Source of the DNA: Thermoleophilia bacterium
GTDB lineage: Bacteria; Actinomycetota; Thermoleophilia; Gaiellales; JAICJC01
DNA: 37,777 nucleotides
Assembly (NCBI GenBank): GCA_025928435.1
Contig: JAICJM010000012.1
Span: 1 to 37,777, forward strand
Direction of reading: 5' to 3'
The position numbers and the translations under genes are program-made. Positions 8,157 through 16,383 of the stretch are shown piece after piece; positions within the stretch are counted from its first letter, which is position 1, and each line of letters begins with the position of its first letter. The notes under the pieces are model-generated. The model was not told the DNA's origin and searched no databases. It was given only the letters and a program-made list of their open reading frames with translations.

Positions 8157-9248
8157 TTACCCGACGGGGTACACCTCGTACGCGTTCTCGCGCAGGATCA
8201 TCGCCCCGACCCGCTCCGCTTCGGCCGCCGGGAACTCGGCACCCAGGACCTCGGCGAGGGCGGTCCGCCACCACCGCGCGGCGAGCAGGTAGAGCTCGGG
8301 CGTGCGGGCGGCGTCGCTCGCGTACAGCAGCTTGGACGCCGGCGCGAGCTCGAGCGCCTGGCGCACCATCTCGGCCGGCCGGGACACGTGCGGGATCGTC
8401 AGCGAGAGATCGAAGAAGACGTTGCCGTAGACGTGGGCGAGCCAGCCCGCCTCGCGCACGAACGGGTAGCAGTGCAGCAGCACGAACGAGGTCGACCGGT
8501 ACCGCTCGATCGCCGGCTTGAGCCACGTCGGGTCGGCTCGCGGCAGGAGCAGGTCGGAGTCGCCGAAGCCGCAGTGCACCTGCAGCGGCAGCGGGTCGGC
8601 CGCGTTCGCCTCGAGGGCGTCCCAGAGCGCCAGCTCGAGCAGCGGCTTGGCGCTCAGGCGGCTGCCCCCGGCGCGGAACTCCTCACGGGCGGCGTCGACG
8701 TCCGCAGGGCCGACGTCGAGGCCCGTGCGGTAGGCGGCGATCGTCTTCAGGCCGGCGAACCCGCGCGCCCGCGCCGACGACACCTCCGCCCGCACCCGCT
8801 CGCGGAAGTCGTCGAAGTCGCCGCCGAGCGCCTCCTCGGCAACCCGCTCGATCCGCATCACGGGCCGGGCCGGGCAGGCCGCCAGCTGGCCCATCTGCTC
8901 CCAGCCGTACCCCTCGCCGACGGGCGGGTAGCCGTCGTCGATCAGCAGCAGCCCGGTGCCCGAGGCGCGCAGCAGGCCGGAGGTGTACGCATCGAAGTCG
9001 GCCGCGAGCCGGTGCGCGTAGACGCCCTCCTCGCCCGGGTCGCAGCCGAGGAATGCCGCCAGCTCGGCCATCGCCCGGCGGTAGGTGAGCCCGGTCGCGA
9101 TGTGCGGCCACTGGGCCGGGTCGGGGCTCTCCGAGAACATGCCCCGGAACTCGTCCAGCGTCGGCTCGAAGGCGACGACGCCGTGGGCGTGGTGGTCGAC
9201 CGCGGGGATCTCCCACAGCGCATCGGCGAGCGCCGTGGGCGCGCTCAT
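8157..9248 (-). CDS. Amidohydrolase-family protein (FluG N-terminal-like)
   Basis: 363 residues. The metal-dependent hydrolase pattern is present: D-H-H-A-H at about residues 18-22 (first metal site), G-L-K-T-I-A-A-Y-R (Lys that may be carboxylated), Q-V-H-C-G-F-G-D and L-L-H-C-Y-P-F (His ligands), and Y-A-S-D-A-A (Asp). The family hydrolyses amide or related bonds in small molecules. Its start overlaps the esterase stop (ATGA), placing it last in a three-gene operon with the glutamine-synthetase-like gene. In fungal FluG and some bacterial proteins these two domains are fused, so the pair probably acts on gamma-glutamylated or amide intermediates. The exact substrate is unknown. Confidence 0.87.
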   Translation of the reverse strand: MSAPTALADALWEIPAVDHHAHGVVAFEPTLDEFRGMFSESPDPAQWPHIATGLTYRRAMAELAAFLGCDPGEEGVYAHRLAADFDAYTSGLLRASGTGLLLIDDGYPPVGEGYGWEQMGQLAACPARPVMRIERVAEEALGGDFDDFRERVRAEVSSARARGFAGLKTIAAYRTGLDVGPADVDAAREEFRAGGSRLSAKPLLELALWDALEANAADPLPLQVHCGFGDSDLLLPRADPTWLKPAIERYRSTSFVLLHCYPFVREAGWLAHVYGNVFFDLSLTIPHVSRPAEMVRQALELAPASKLLYASDAARTPELYLLAARWWRTALAEVLGAEFPAAEAERVGAMILRENAYEVYPVG

Positions 9249-10093
9249 GCCCCCGTCCCCCGGAGCGCGGCGCCGAGGAAGGCGAACGCGGGCAGCGTGA
9301 CGCTGTCCCAGTACGCGCGCGTATGGGCGCCGTCGCCGTAGGAGAGCACCTGCGGGCGCCGCGGCAGCCGCCGCACGAACGCGCGCACGTCGTCGTACAG
9401 CGGATCGCTGCGGCCGCACCAGATCCCGAGCGGCGTCGTGCGGTAGACGCCGTCGTCGTTCGCGACGGCCGGGCGGTGTGTGACGTCCGGGCTGAACGCG
9501 GCCACCGCACGCAGCCACCCCGGCTTGACCTCGCCCAGCCGCAGCGCGCCGTAGCCGCCCATCGACCACCCCCAGCCGGCGATCCGGCTCGCATCGAACC
9601 CGCGCGCCGCGAGCCAGCGCGGCATCTCCTCGGTCATCATCCGCTGTGGGTCGTCGCCGCCCGCCGGGTCGGGCTCCCAGTACAGGATCCCGCCGTCGGC
9701 GCCGGCGAGCACGAACGGCGGCGCCCCCCGCTGCACCGCCGTGGTCAGGAACCGGCCGAACCCGAAGCGCTGGTAGTCGTCCGGCTGACCGCTGACCCCG
9801 TGCAGGATGACGCACACCGGCAGGCCGGCCCCGTCGCCGTGGCCGTGCGGGACGGCGGTGAAGAGGTCGACCGTCTTCCTCCGCGCCTGCGAGTGCACCT
9901 GCTCGAGGCGGATCTGCCCCTCGGGCGCGGACGGGATGTGCGCCTGCGGCCCGAACCACTCGTGGTAGCGGTCGCGCAGCTCCTGGTGCAGCCATGTCCG
10001 GCCGGGGACCGCGCCCGATGCGACGGCGCCGGCGCCCACGACCGCCACGGCGCCGCCGCCCACCAGCGCGCGCCTCGTCATCGTCGCCGCCAT
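9245..10093 (-). CDS. Tat-exported esterase, alpha/beta hydrolase fold
   Basis: 282 residues. The N-terminus T-R-R-A-L-V-G-G-G-A-V-A-V-V-G-A looks like a twin-arginine signal, so the enzyme is probably folded before export. The core has V-I-L-H-G-V-S-G-Q-P-D-D-Y (oxyanion region), the nucleophile elbow G-W-S-M-G-G-Y-G-A-L, an S-D-P-L-Y-D-D acid region and a G-A-H-T-R-A-Y-W His near the C-terminus, as in esterase D / antigen-85-like enzymes. ATG 10093 is preceded by GGAGG at good spacing; ATG 10081 is an alternative. It sits 12 nt after the glutamine-synthetase-like gene and overlaps the amidohydrolase start by 4 nt, so all three are co-transcribed. Substrate unknown. Confidence 0.87.
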   Translation of the reverse strand: MAATMTRRALVGGGAVAVVGAGAVASGAVPGRTWLHQELRDRYHEWFGPQAHIPSAPEGQIRLEQVHSQARRKTVDLFTAVPHGHGDGAGLPVCVILHGVSGQPDDYQRFGFGRFLTTAVQRGAPPFVLAGADGGILYWEPDPAGGDDPQRMMTEEMPRWLAARGFDASRIAGWGWSMGGYGALRLGEVKPGWLRAVAAFSPDVTHRPAVANDDGVYRTTPLGIWCGRSDPLYDDVRAFVRRLPRRPQVLSYGDGAHTRAYWDSVTLPAFAFLGAALRGTGA

Positions 10094-10105
10094 CCCGCCT
10101 CCGGG

Positions 10106-11452
10106 TCAGTACTTCTCGAAGTGCCCCTGCTGCTCGAACGCCTTGTCGGCCGAAGAGTAGGCCTCCCACTCCGACCGCCGCACCGCGAGGTAGGAGCCGG
10201 CCAGGACGCCGCCCAGCGCCCCGGTGAGCACGTCGTCCGCCGCCAGGGCGTCGAGCGCCTCGCGCTGGCTCGCCGGCAGCGGCCGGATCCCCTTCGCCTC
10301 GCGCTCGGCCTGGGGCAGGGTGCCCGGGTCGACCTGCACCGGGTCGGGCGGCTCGAGGCCGCGCTCCAGCCCGTCCAGGCCGGCGGCGATCAGGCCGCCG
10401 ACGGCGAGGTAGGGGTTGCAGCTCGCGTCGGCCGCCTTCAGCTCGGCGTTCGTCGACGCCTCCTCGCGGCCGGCATAGAGGGACGGCACCCGCACGGGCG
10501 CCTCGCGGTTGTCGAGGCCCCAGCACGTGAAGGCCCCGGCCCAGTAGTGGGGGATGATCCGGTGGTAGGAGTTGAAGCTCGGCGCGGTCAGTCCGCACAG
10601 CCCCGGCAGGTGCTCGAGCAGGCCGGCGATGAACGAGCGCGCCTCGCCGGACAGCGCGCCGGGCCCGTCCGGATCGTGGAACCGGTTGTGGTCGCCCTCC
10701 CACAGGGAGAAGTGGATGTGGCAGCCGTTGCCCGCGTTCTGCGGCCACGGCTTCGGCGCGAGCGACGCGACCAGGCCGTGTGCGGTCGCGACGGCGCGGA
10801 TGGTCTCGCGGGTGAAGATCTGCTGGTCGACGGCCGTCACCGCCGGGGCATGGCCGGTCGAGATCTCGTGCTGGCCGTGGCCGAGCTCGGCGTAGTACTG
10901 CTCGAGCACGATCGACTGCGCCTCGAGCGCGGTCACGAGGTCGTCGATCACGTCCTGTGCCGCCGTCATCCCGATCGTCGAGAAGCACAGGCTCGAGTCG
11001 ACCGGCTCGTAGCCGCCCTCCACGGCGTGGGCGAGCGAGAACTCGTTCTCGAACGAGATCTCGATGCGCAGGCCCCGCTCGGCCAGCCGGTCGCACATGC
11101 GCTTCAGGAACGAGCGCTGGCACACCGGCGCCGGCTTCCCGTCCAGGCCGATCATGTCGACGAACATCGCCCCCAGGTGGGGCGCGTACGGGAGCACCCG
11201 GAACGTGGCCGGGTCGGGCACGAGCCGCACCTCCCCGACCGGGCCCATGTCGGGCACGGGCTGGAGCTGGTCGAGGCTGTTCATCGCCTGCATGGCGACC
11301 GTCAGGCCGATGCCGCTCTCGATCCGGCCGCCGAGCCCGTGGCGGCTCGACGCCTTGCCCCGGATGGTGCCGCCGTTGTCGCAGTAGAGGAAGCGGACGA
11401 GGTGCAGGTCGTGGTCGTCGAACGCGCGGACGACTTCGGCGGCCGTGGTCAT
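10106..11452 (-). CDS. Glutamine synthetase-family protein (type I-like, FluG C-terminal-like)
   Basis: 448 residues, the usual size of the dodecameric GS fold. Motifs: V-R-F-L-Y-C-D-N-G-G-T-I-R-G-K near the start (beta-grasp domain), S-F-E-N-E-F (metal-binding Glu), G-H-G-Q-H-E-I-S, N-G-C-H-I-H-F-S-L (catalytic metal/ATP region), F-N-S-Y-H-R-I-I-P-H-Y-W-A-G and N-R-E-A-P-V-R-V-P (the C-terminal Arg/Glu block). The N-terminus C-D-N-G-G-T-I-R-G-K is that of gamma-glutamyl-amine ligases and FluG-type proteins rather than housekeeping GlnA. The tyrosine adenylylation site of GlnA is not evident. First gene of an operon with esterase and amidohydrolase; ATG 11452 follows TACGAT by 6 nt (leaderless). 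Confidence 0.9.
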   Translation of the reverse strand: MTTAAEVVRAFDDHDLHLVRFLYCDNGGTIRGKASSRHGLGGRIESGIGLTVAMQAMNSLDQLQPVPDMGPVGEVRLVPDPATFRVLPYAPHLGAMFVDMIGLDGKPAPVCQRSFLKRMCDRLAERGLRIEISFENEFSLAHAVEGGYEPVDSSLCFSTIGMTAAQDVIDDLVTALEAQSIVLEQYYAELGHGQHEISTGHAPAVTAVDQQIFTRETIRAVATAHGLVASLAPKPWPQNAGNGCHIHFSLWEGDHNRFHDPDGPGALSGEARSFIAGLLEHLPGLCGLTAPSFNSYHRIIPHYWAGAFTCWGLDNREAPVRVPSLYAGREEASTNAELKAADASCNPYLAVGGLIAAGLDGLERGLEPPDPVQVDPGTLPQAEREAKGIRPLPASQREALDALAADDVLTGALGGVLAGSYLAVRRSEWEAYSSADKAFEQQGHFEKY

Positions 11453-11458
11453 CGCGCA

Positions 11459-11464
11459 ATCGTA
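11459..11464 (-). promoter_or_regulatory. -10 box TACGAT for the glutamine-synthetase-like operon
   Basis: Read on the minus strand, TACGAT precedes ATG 11452 by 6 nt. The divergent ROK gene starts only 57 nt away, with GATAGT (11497-11502) 7 nt before its ATG. Confidence 0.55.
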
Positions 11465-11509
11465 TAGAGCACCCGCACGGGCGGCGCGGGATGCGCGATA
11501 GTACGGCGG

Positions 11510-12466
11510 ATGGGACTTCGGGGCGGTATCGATCTCGGCGGCACGAAGATCCAGGCCGTCGTGGTCGGCGACGGCAACGACGTGCGCGGCCAGGCCCGGC
11601 TGCCGACGCCGAAGGACGGCGGGCCGGACGGCGTGATGGCAGCGATGGCCGGGGCGGTGCGGACGGCCGCGCAGGAGGCGAAGGTCGAGACCTCGGCGCT
11701 CGCCGGCGTCGGGATCGGCTCGCCCGGCGAGGTCAACCCGGACGCGGGCACGATCACGAACGCCTACAACGTGGTGCCCGACTGGAACCGGACGATCGAG
11801 GTCGGCGACATCCTGGCGAAGGACCTCGGGACCAGAATCGGCCTGGGCAACGACGTGCGCGTCGCGACCGCGGCCGAGTTCGAGCTCGGAGCCGGGAAGC
11901 AGTACCGCTCGCTCCTGGGCGTGTTCTGGGGCACCGGCGTCGGCGGCGGCATCATCCTGAACGGCGAGCCGTGGCGCGGACGCGGTGCCGCGGGCGAGAT
12001 CGGCCACATGGTCGTCCGCCGCAAGGGGGCGAAGTGCACGTGCGGCCGCGAGGGCTGCATGGAGGCCTACTCGGGCCGGCGGGCGATGGAGCTCGAGGCC
12101 CGGCGGCGCGTGAAGCAAGGCGAGAAGACGCACCTCTTCAAGATCATGGAGCGGAAGGGCCGGACGGCGCTCACGAGCGGCGTGTGGGCCGAGGCGCTCG
12201 AGCACCACGACGAGCTGGCCACCGACCTGATCGACCGCGCGCTCGCCGCCCTCGGCACGGGCATCGCCTCGGCCGTGAACCTGCTGGACGTCGAGGCTGT
12301 CGTGATCGGCGGCGGCCTCGGCACCCGCCTGGGCGAGCCCTACGTCGCGCGGATCGAGCAGCAGATGGGCCCGCATCTCTTCGTCGACGACCGCCCGCCG
12401 GCCGTGCACATCGCCCAGCTCGGCGACCTGGGCGGCGCGATCGGCGCCTCGCTGCTGGTGCGCTGA
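11510..12466 (+). CDS. ROK-family sugar kinase (glucokinase-like)
   Basis: 318 residues. N-terminal phosphate-binding G-I-D-L-G-G-T-K-I-Q; G-V-G-I-G-S-P-G-E-V and N-D-V-R-V-A-T-A-A-E (catalytic Asp region); G-T-G-V-G-G-G-I-I-L; then the ROK signature with zinc ligands, E-I-G-H-M-V-V...C-T-C-G-R-E-G-C-M-E-A-Y. The zinc motif and lack of an N-terminal helix-turn-helix indicate a kinase rather than a NagC-type repressor. It probably phosphorylates glucose or another hexose with ATP (or polyphosphate, as some actinobacterial members do). Monocistronic; its stop codon forms one end of the imperfect palindrome at 12464-12496, shared with the convergent peptidase. Confidence 0.9.
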   Translation: MGLRGGIDLGGTKIQAVVVGDGNDVRGQARLPTPKDGGPDGVMAAMAGAVRTAAQEAKVETSALAGVGIGSPGEVNPDAGTITNAYNVVPDWNRTIEVGDILAKDLGTRIGLGNDVRVATAAEFELGAGKQYRSLLGVFWGTGVGGGIILNGEPWRGRGAAGEIGHMVVRRKGAKCTCGREGCMEAYSGRRAMELEARRRVKQGEKTHLFKIMERKGRTALTSGVWAEALEHHDELATDLIDRALAALGTGIASAVNLLDVEAVVIGGGLGTRLGEPYVARIEQQMGPHLFVDDRPPAVHIAQLGDLGGAIGASLLVR

Positions 12467-12496
12467 ACACCAGGGGCCTGGCCCCGGCGTATTTCA
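12464..12496. terminator. Bidirectional palindromic terminator spanning both stop codons
   Basis: Starts with the ROK stop TGA and ends with TCA, the reverse of the peptidase stop TGA. The core CAGGGGCC-T-GGCCCCGG forms the stem; the outer TGAA...TTTCA also pair, with small mismatches. Same design as the perfect palindrome at 28752-28782. Confidence 0.65.
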
Positions 12497-14425
12497 CGGG
12501 GGGCAGTGCTTCGCCAGGAAGGCGATCACGCGCTCCAGGCGGTCGATGCGGCGGTCGGGCCGGGCCGTCGCCATCATCACGTGGTGCTCGTCGGGGTAGA
12601 GCACCATCTCGACGTCGCGGCCGAGCTCGCGCAGCGCGACGAAGAGCTGCCAGTTGTCGTCGAGCGGGCAGACCCGGTCGGCCTCGCCCTGGAGCATCAG
12701 CATCGGCGCCGTCATCCGTTCCACGTGGCGGATCGGCGACGACGCCGCCAGCGCCTCCTGGTGCTCGTGGATCGGCCCGTAGCCGATGTCGCGGTCGTAC
12801 GACGGCCCGATGGCCGAGACCGCGTGCGCGGCCACCATGCTGGCGACGCCGTTCTCGGAGATGACGCAGGCGAAGCGGTTGCTCGTGCCGGCGAGCCAGT
12901 TCGCCGCCCAGCCGCCGTAGGACAGCCCCATGACCGCGATCCGCTTCGGGTCTGCCAGCCGGCGCCGCACTGCCCATTCCACCGTGGTCATCAAGTCCTC
13001 TGCGTCCGGCCCGCCCCACTTGCCCTGGATCGCCTCCACCCAGTCGCGGCCGTAGCCGCACGAGCCGCGGATGTTCGGGGCGAGCACGCGGTAGCCGCGC
13101 GAGACGAGCGCCCAGGTGTCCAGCTCGGGCGTGGGGGCGTGCGCCCCGTAGGGACCGCCGTGCGGCGTGAGGACGAGCGCCGAGCGCCCGTTCGCGCCCG
13201 ACGGCTCGAACAGGAACGCCGGCACGCCGTCGGCATCCACCTCGCGCACCGAGGGCGCCTGGTGCCGCCGCAGCCACGTCCCGCCGTGGCGCGTGAGCCG
13301 CCGCGCCCGCCCGTCCTCGACCGCGCACACCTCGGGTGGGAAGGCGTCGTCCGTCAGCGTCGCAACGACGCGCCCGCCCGCGACGGCCACGGCAGAGAGG
13401 GTCGTCTCGCCGGAGGTGATCGGCGCCGGGTCGCCGTCGAGCGGGACGCGCCAGAGCTCGTCGCGGCCGCGACGGTTGATCGGCACCACCAGCGCCGCGC
13501 CGTCCCAGATCGGCGCCGGCATCTCGGGCCCCATCCAGTCGTGCAGGTCAGACCCCCAGGCGATCGTCACCGGCAGGTCGAGCGCGCCGGTCAGGCTGCG
13601 CGGCTCGCCGCCGTCCCAGACGAAGAGCTCGATCTCGGCGTGGTCGGGCGCACCGCTCACGTCCGTCCCGAGGAACGCGAGCGTGCGGCCGTCGGGAGAC
13701 CAGGCCGGCAGGCGGGCGATGCCCTCCAGCGCGACGAGCTCCTTCGGCTTCTTGCCGGCGACGGCCCGCACGGAGTAGATACGTGGCTTCGGATCGAGGT
13801 CGGCATCGGGCCCCATCCGGGCGGCGAACGCGATCCGGCGGCCGTCGGGATGCCAGGCCGGGTCGGCGACGTCGAAGTCGCCCTTCGTCACCTGCACGGG
13901 CCGCGCCCCCGGACGGGCGGCGACGACGAAGAGGTGGGTGCGGTACTCGCGCTCGCCGTCGTCGCTGCGCCAGTCGACGGTGCGGATGACGCGCGCGGTG
14001 CGCCGCTTCGGATCGCCGGTCCAGAAGCGGGGCGGGCCCGCCTCGGCGGTGAAGGCGACCCGGCGGCCGTCCGGTGACCAGGCGGGCGTACCGACGCCGC
14101 CATGCCGCGCCGCGCACACGCGCTGGGCCTCGCCGCCATCGGGGCGGATCAGGTAGAGGGCCGCCTGGGCACCCTCGCCACCGCGGTCGCTCGTGAACGC
14201 GATCGACTCGCCGTCGGGCGACCAGGCGGGCGCCGAGTCGCTCCAGGCGCCGGTCGTCAGCGGCCGCGGCCGGCCACCCCGGTAGGGGACGAGCCAGAGA
14301 TCGCTCTGGTAGCGGTCGCCCGCGACCGTGCGGCGGGCATAGACGACGGTCTCGCCGTCCGGCGAGAGCGCCGCCGCGCCGACGGCGGCCTGCCGGCGGA
14401 TGATGTCGGGCGAGAGGGCGGGCAT
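12494..14425 (-). CDS. S9-family prolyl oligopeptidase-like peptidase
   Basis: 643 residues. The N-terminal two-thirds is a WD40/TolB-like beta-propeller, seen as repeated W-S-P-D-G or W-H-P-D-G blade motifs (for example A-W-S-P-D-G-E-S-I-A-F-T-S, A-W-S-P-D-G-R-R-V-A-F-T). The C-terminal part is an alpha/beta hydrolase with G-P-Y-G-A-H, N-I-R-G-S-C-G-Y-G, nucleophile Ser502 in G-L-S-Y-G-G-W, an Asp in G-E-A-D-R-V-C-P and a His in P-D-E-H-H. It resembles cytoplasmic acylaminoacyl or dipeptidyl peptidases; no signal peptide is seen. It starts 18 nt after the ATP-grasp stop; TATTCT lies 11 nt before the ATG, so it may have its own promoter as well as read-through. Confidence 0.92.
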   Translation of the reverse strand: MPALSPDIIRRQAAVGAAALSPDGETVVYARRTVAGDRYQSDLWLVPYRGGRPRPLTTGAWSDSAPAWSPDGESIAFTSDRGGEGAQAALYLIRPDGGEAQRVCAARHGGVGTPAWSPDGRRVAFTAEAGPPRFWTGDPKRRTARVIRTVDWRSDDGEREYRTHLFVVAARPGARPVQVTKGDFDVADPAWHPDGRRIAFAARMGPDADLDPKPRIYSVRAVAGKKPKELVALEGIARLPAWSPDGRTLAFLGTDVSGAPDHAEIELFVWDGGEPRSLTGALDLPVTIAWGSDLHDWMGPEMPAPIWDGAALVVPINRRGRDELWRVPLDGDPAPITSGETTLSAVAVAGGRVVATLTDDAFPPEVCAVEDGRARRLTRHGGTWLRRHQAPSVREVDADGVPAFLFEPSGANGRSALVLTPHGGPYGAHAPTPELDTWALVSRGYRVLAPNIRGSCGYGRDWVEAIQGKWGGPDAEDLMTTVEWAVRRRLADPKRIAVMGLSYGGWAANWLAGTSNRFACVISENGVASMVAAHAVSAIGPSYDRDIGYGPIHEHQEALAASSPIRHVERMTAPMLMLQGEADRVCPLDDNWQLFVALRELGRDVEMVLYPDEHHVMMATARPDRRIDRLERVIAFLAKHCPP

Positions 14426-14443
14426 GGGCGGCGGGGAGAATAC

Positions 14444-15649
14444 TCAGTCGAGCACGACGTCGAGGGCGGCATCCGCCGCGCGCAGCGCCGCCTCGACCTC
14501 CGCCGGCGTCTCGCCACGCGCGAACGCGAAGCCGAGATAGCGGTCGCCCTCGGGCAGCGGGACGACCGGACGGCCGGGCGCGATCGTGATCCGCACGTCC
14601 GAGACGCCGGGCACGGCGCGGGCCGCGCCGAGTCCGCGCACCTCCCGCAGGGTGCCCGCCCGCCGGATCGGGAGCATCATGACGCCGGAGGCGGCCCGTT
14701 CGCGCGCGTGCTCGCCCAGCGGGAGGCCGAGCGCGTGCCGCAGGATGACCTCCTCCAGGCTGATCCCGGCCCCGAACCGCAACGCCCGCGAGCACAGGCC
14801 GCCGATGGAGCGGGCCGCCAGCTCGAGCATCCGGACGGAGTCGCCGTCGACCCGCAGCTCCGCGTGCACGGGGCCCTCGCGCAGGCCGAGCGCGGCTGCC
14901 GCGGCGCCCGCCGTCTCCTCGACCCGCCGCAGCCGCTCGCGCGGGAGGCGCGACGGCGTCACGTAGATCGTCTCCTCGAAGAACGGCCCCTCCAGCGGAT
15001 CGGGCTTGTCGAAGACGGCCAGCACCTCGAGCTCGCCCCCCCGCAGGAGCGCCTCGACCGCCACCTCGGCGCCCGGTGCGTACGTCTCGGCCAGGATCGG
15101 GCCGTCGGGGTCCTCGCCCGCCTCCGCCAGGATCGCGCGGATGCGGGCCTCCGCCGCCCGCGCAGCCGCCGGGTCGTCGGCGCGGATGACCCCTCTGCTG
15201 GCGGAGAGCGCCACCGGCTTCAGCACGGCCGGGAAGTCGGCAGCCCCGGCGTCGTCGCCGGGCCGCAGCACGCGGAACCCCGGCTGGGGGATGCCGGCGT
15301 CGCGGAAGGCCCGCCGCATCGCCGCCTTGTCGCGGGTCGCCGCCACCGCCGCCGGCGGGTTGTGCGGCAGGCCGAGCCGCTGGCCGGCCAGCGCCGCGGT
15401 CGCGACCCCGCCGTCGTCGACCGCCACCACCGCGTCGAGGCCGATCCGACCCGCCAGCTCGACCACGGCGTCCGCCGCCCGCTCCGGCCGGCGCAGGTCG
15501 ACGCGCAGGGCCCGGTCGCCCATCGCGCCGCGCAGCGCCTGGCGCCGCTCCGACGCGACGACCACCTCGGCGCCGACCGCGCCGGCGGCCGCGAGGAAGT
15601 CCTCGGCCCGGTAGGTCGCGGTGGGCAGGAGGAGGAGCACACGGGGCAC
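14444..15649 (-). CDS. ATP-grasp domain protein (carboxylate-amine ligase-like)
   Basis: 401 residues from GTG 15649, chosen because TAGGGT lies 7 nt upstream and the protein then begins with a normal strand (P-R-V-L-L-L-L-P-T). The N-terminal Rossmann-like domain (E-V-V-V-A-S-E-R-R) is followed by the ATP-grasp core: T-R-D-K-A-A-M-R-R-A-F, F-P-A-V-L-K-P-V-A-L-S-A-S-R-G-V, the E-A-L-L-R-G-G-E-L-E-V-L-A-V-F strand and H-A-E-L-R-V-D...M-L-E-L-A-A-R-S-I-G-G-L-C (metal-binding Glu and Arg). Such enzymes join a carboxylate to an amine through an acyl phosphate. Resembles BacD/PurK-like stand-alone ligases; product unknown. Divergent from the Nfu gene with a shared -10 sequence. Confidence 0.88.
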   Translation of the reverse strand: MPRVLLLLPTATYRAEDFLAAAGAVGAEVVVASERRQALRGAMGDRALRVDLRRPERAADAVVELAGRIGLDAVVAVDDGGVATAALAGQRLGLPHNPPAAVAATRDKAAMRRAFRDAGIPQPGFRVLRPGDDAGAADFPAVLKPVALSASRGVIRADDPAAARAAEARIRAILAEAGEDPDGPILAETYAPGAEVAVEALLRGGELEVLAVFDKPDPLEGPFFEETIYVTPSRLPRERLRRVEETAGAAAAALGLREGPVHAELRVDGDSVRMLELAARSIGGLCSRALRFGAGISLEEVILRHALGLPLGEHARERAASGVMMLPIRRAGTLREVRGLGAARAVPGVSDVRITIAPGRPVVPLPEGDRYLGFAFARGETPAEVEAALRAADAALDVVLD

Positions 15650-15655
15650 GGCCGG

Positions 15656-15662
15656 TACCCTA
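15656..15662. promoter_or_regulatory. Shared -10 sequence of two divergent leaderless genes
   Basis: The heptamer TACCCTA provides TACCCT (15656-15661), 6 nt before GTG 15668 on the plus strand, and TAGGGT (15662-15657), 7 nt before GTG 15649 on the minus strand. Only 18 nt separate the two start codons. Confidence 0.6.
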
Positions 15663-15667
15663 CGTGG

Positions 15668-16279
15668 GTGGAAACCGTGATGACCGTGACCGACGCGGCG
15701 GTCGAGAAGGCCGTGATGGTGCGCGCCCGCGAGACCGAGCCGGAGCGCTTCGCGCTGTGGGTCGAGGTGGCCGGCGTCAGCGGCGGCGAGTACGCCTACG
15801 ACCTCTCGCTGCAGCCGCTCGAGGACGCGCCCGCGGACGCCCACGTGACCGACCTGGGCCGGATCTCGATCGTCATCCCGGCGGGGAGCGTCGACCTCCT
15901 GCGCGGCGCGACGCTCGACCGCCAGGGCGACCTCGCCAACGGCGGCCTCGTCATCCACAACCGCGCCCCGTCCATCGGCTTCCCCGCGACCGCCGATCTG
16001 AGCGGCGACGTCGCCCAGGAGCTGATCCGCGTGCTCGAGCAGCAGATCAACCCCGCAATCGCCGCCCACGGCGGCAGCGCCGAGCTCGTCGGCGTCGAGG
16101 ACGACACCGCCTACCTGCGCCTGGGCGGCGGCTGCGTCGGCTGCGGGATGGTGTCGGTCACGCTCCGCCAGGGCATCGAGGTCGCGCTCCGGGAGGCGGT
16201 GCCGGTCATCACCCGCGTCATCGACGTGACCGACCACGCCTCCGGCACGAACCCCTATTACGAGCCCGCGAAGAAGTAG
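15668..16279 (+). CDS. nfuA: Nfu-type iron-sulfur cluster carrier with degenerate A-type domain
   Basis: 203 residues from GTG 15668. The N-terminal half (about 1-100) has the fold pattern of the HesB/IscA (A-type) family, V-E-V-A-G-V-S-G-G-E-Y-A-Y-D-L-S and G-A-T-L-D, but lacks its cluster-binding cysteines. The C-terminal half is a NifU-like domain with I-N-P-A-I-A-A-H-G-G-S-A-E-L and the C-V-G-C motif in G-G-G-C-V-G-C-G-M, which holds a [4Fe-4S] cluster at the dimer interface. This matches NfuA, which delivers clusters to apoproteins such as aconitase and lipoyl synthase. It has its own leaderless promoter, overlapped with that of the ATP-grasp gene. A weak hairpin (16287-16301) follows. 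Confidence 0.92.
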   Translation: METVMTVTDAAVEKAVMVRARETEPERFALWVEVAGVSGGEYAYDLSLQPLEDAPADAHVTDLGRISIVIPAGSVDLLRGATLDRQGDLANGGLVIHNRAPSIGFPATADLSGDVAQELIRVLEQQINPAIAAHGGSAELVGVEDDTAYLRLGGGCVGCGMVSVTLRQGIEVALREAVPVITRVIDVTDHASGTNPYYEPAKK

Positions 16280-16286
16280 CCGCGAA

Positions 16287-16301
16287 ACCCCCGCGTGGGG
16301 T
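16287..16301 (+). terminator. Weak hairpin after the Nfu gene
   Basis: ACCCC-CGCGT-GGGGT, 7 nt after the stop. Short stem, no T-tract; could attenuate or do nothing. Confidence 0.35.
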
Positions 16302-16383
16302 AGGCGCGCGGCCTGGGGCGCGACTACGGTGAGCCGAAAGCGGGTCGCGCTCGCGATCCGGGGGTCGTTCACGGGGGGTTTCC

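Noticed and set aside
8157..11459. A single 1100-residue minus-strand protein
   Set aside because: The frame runs out of phase through the esterase and glutamine-synthetase-like genes, which have strong motifs in their own frames; only its last 363 residues are real.
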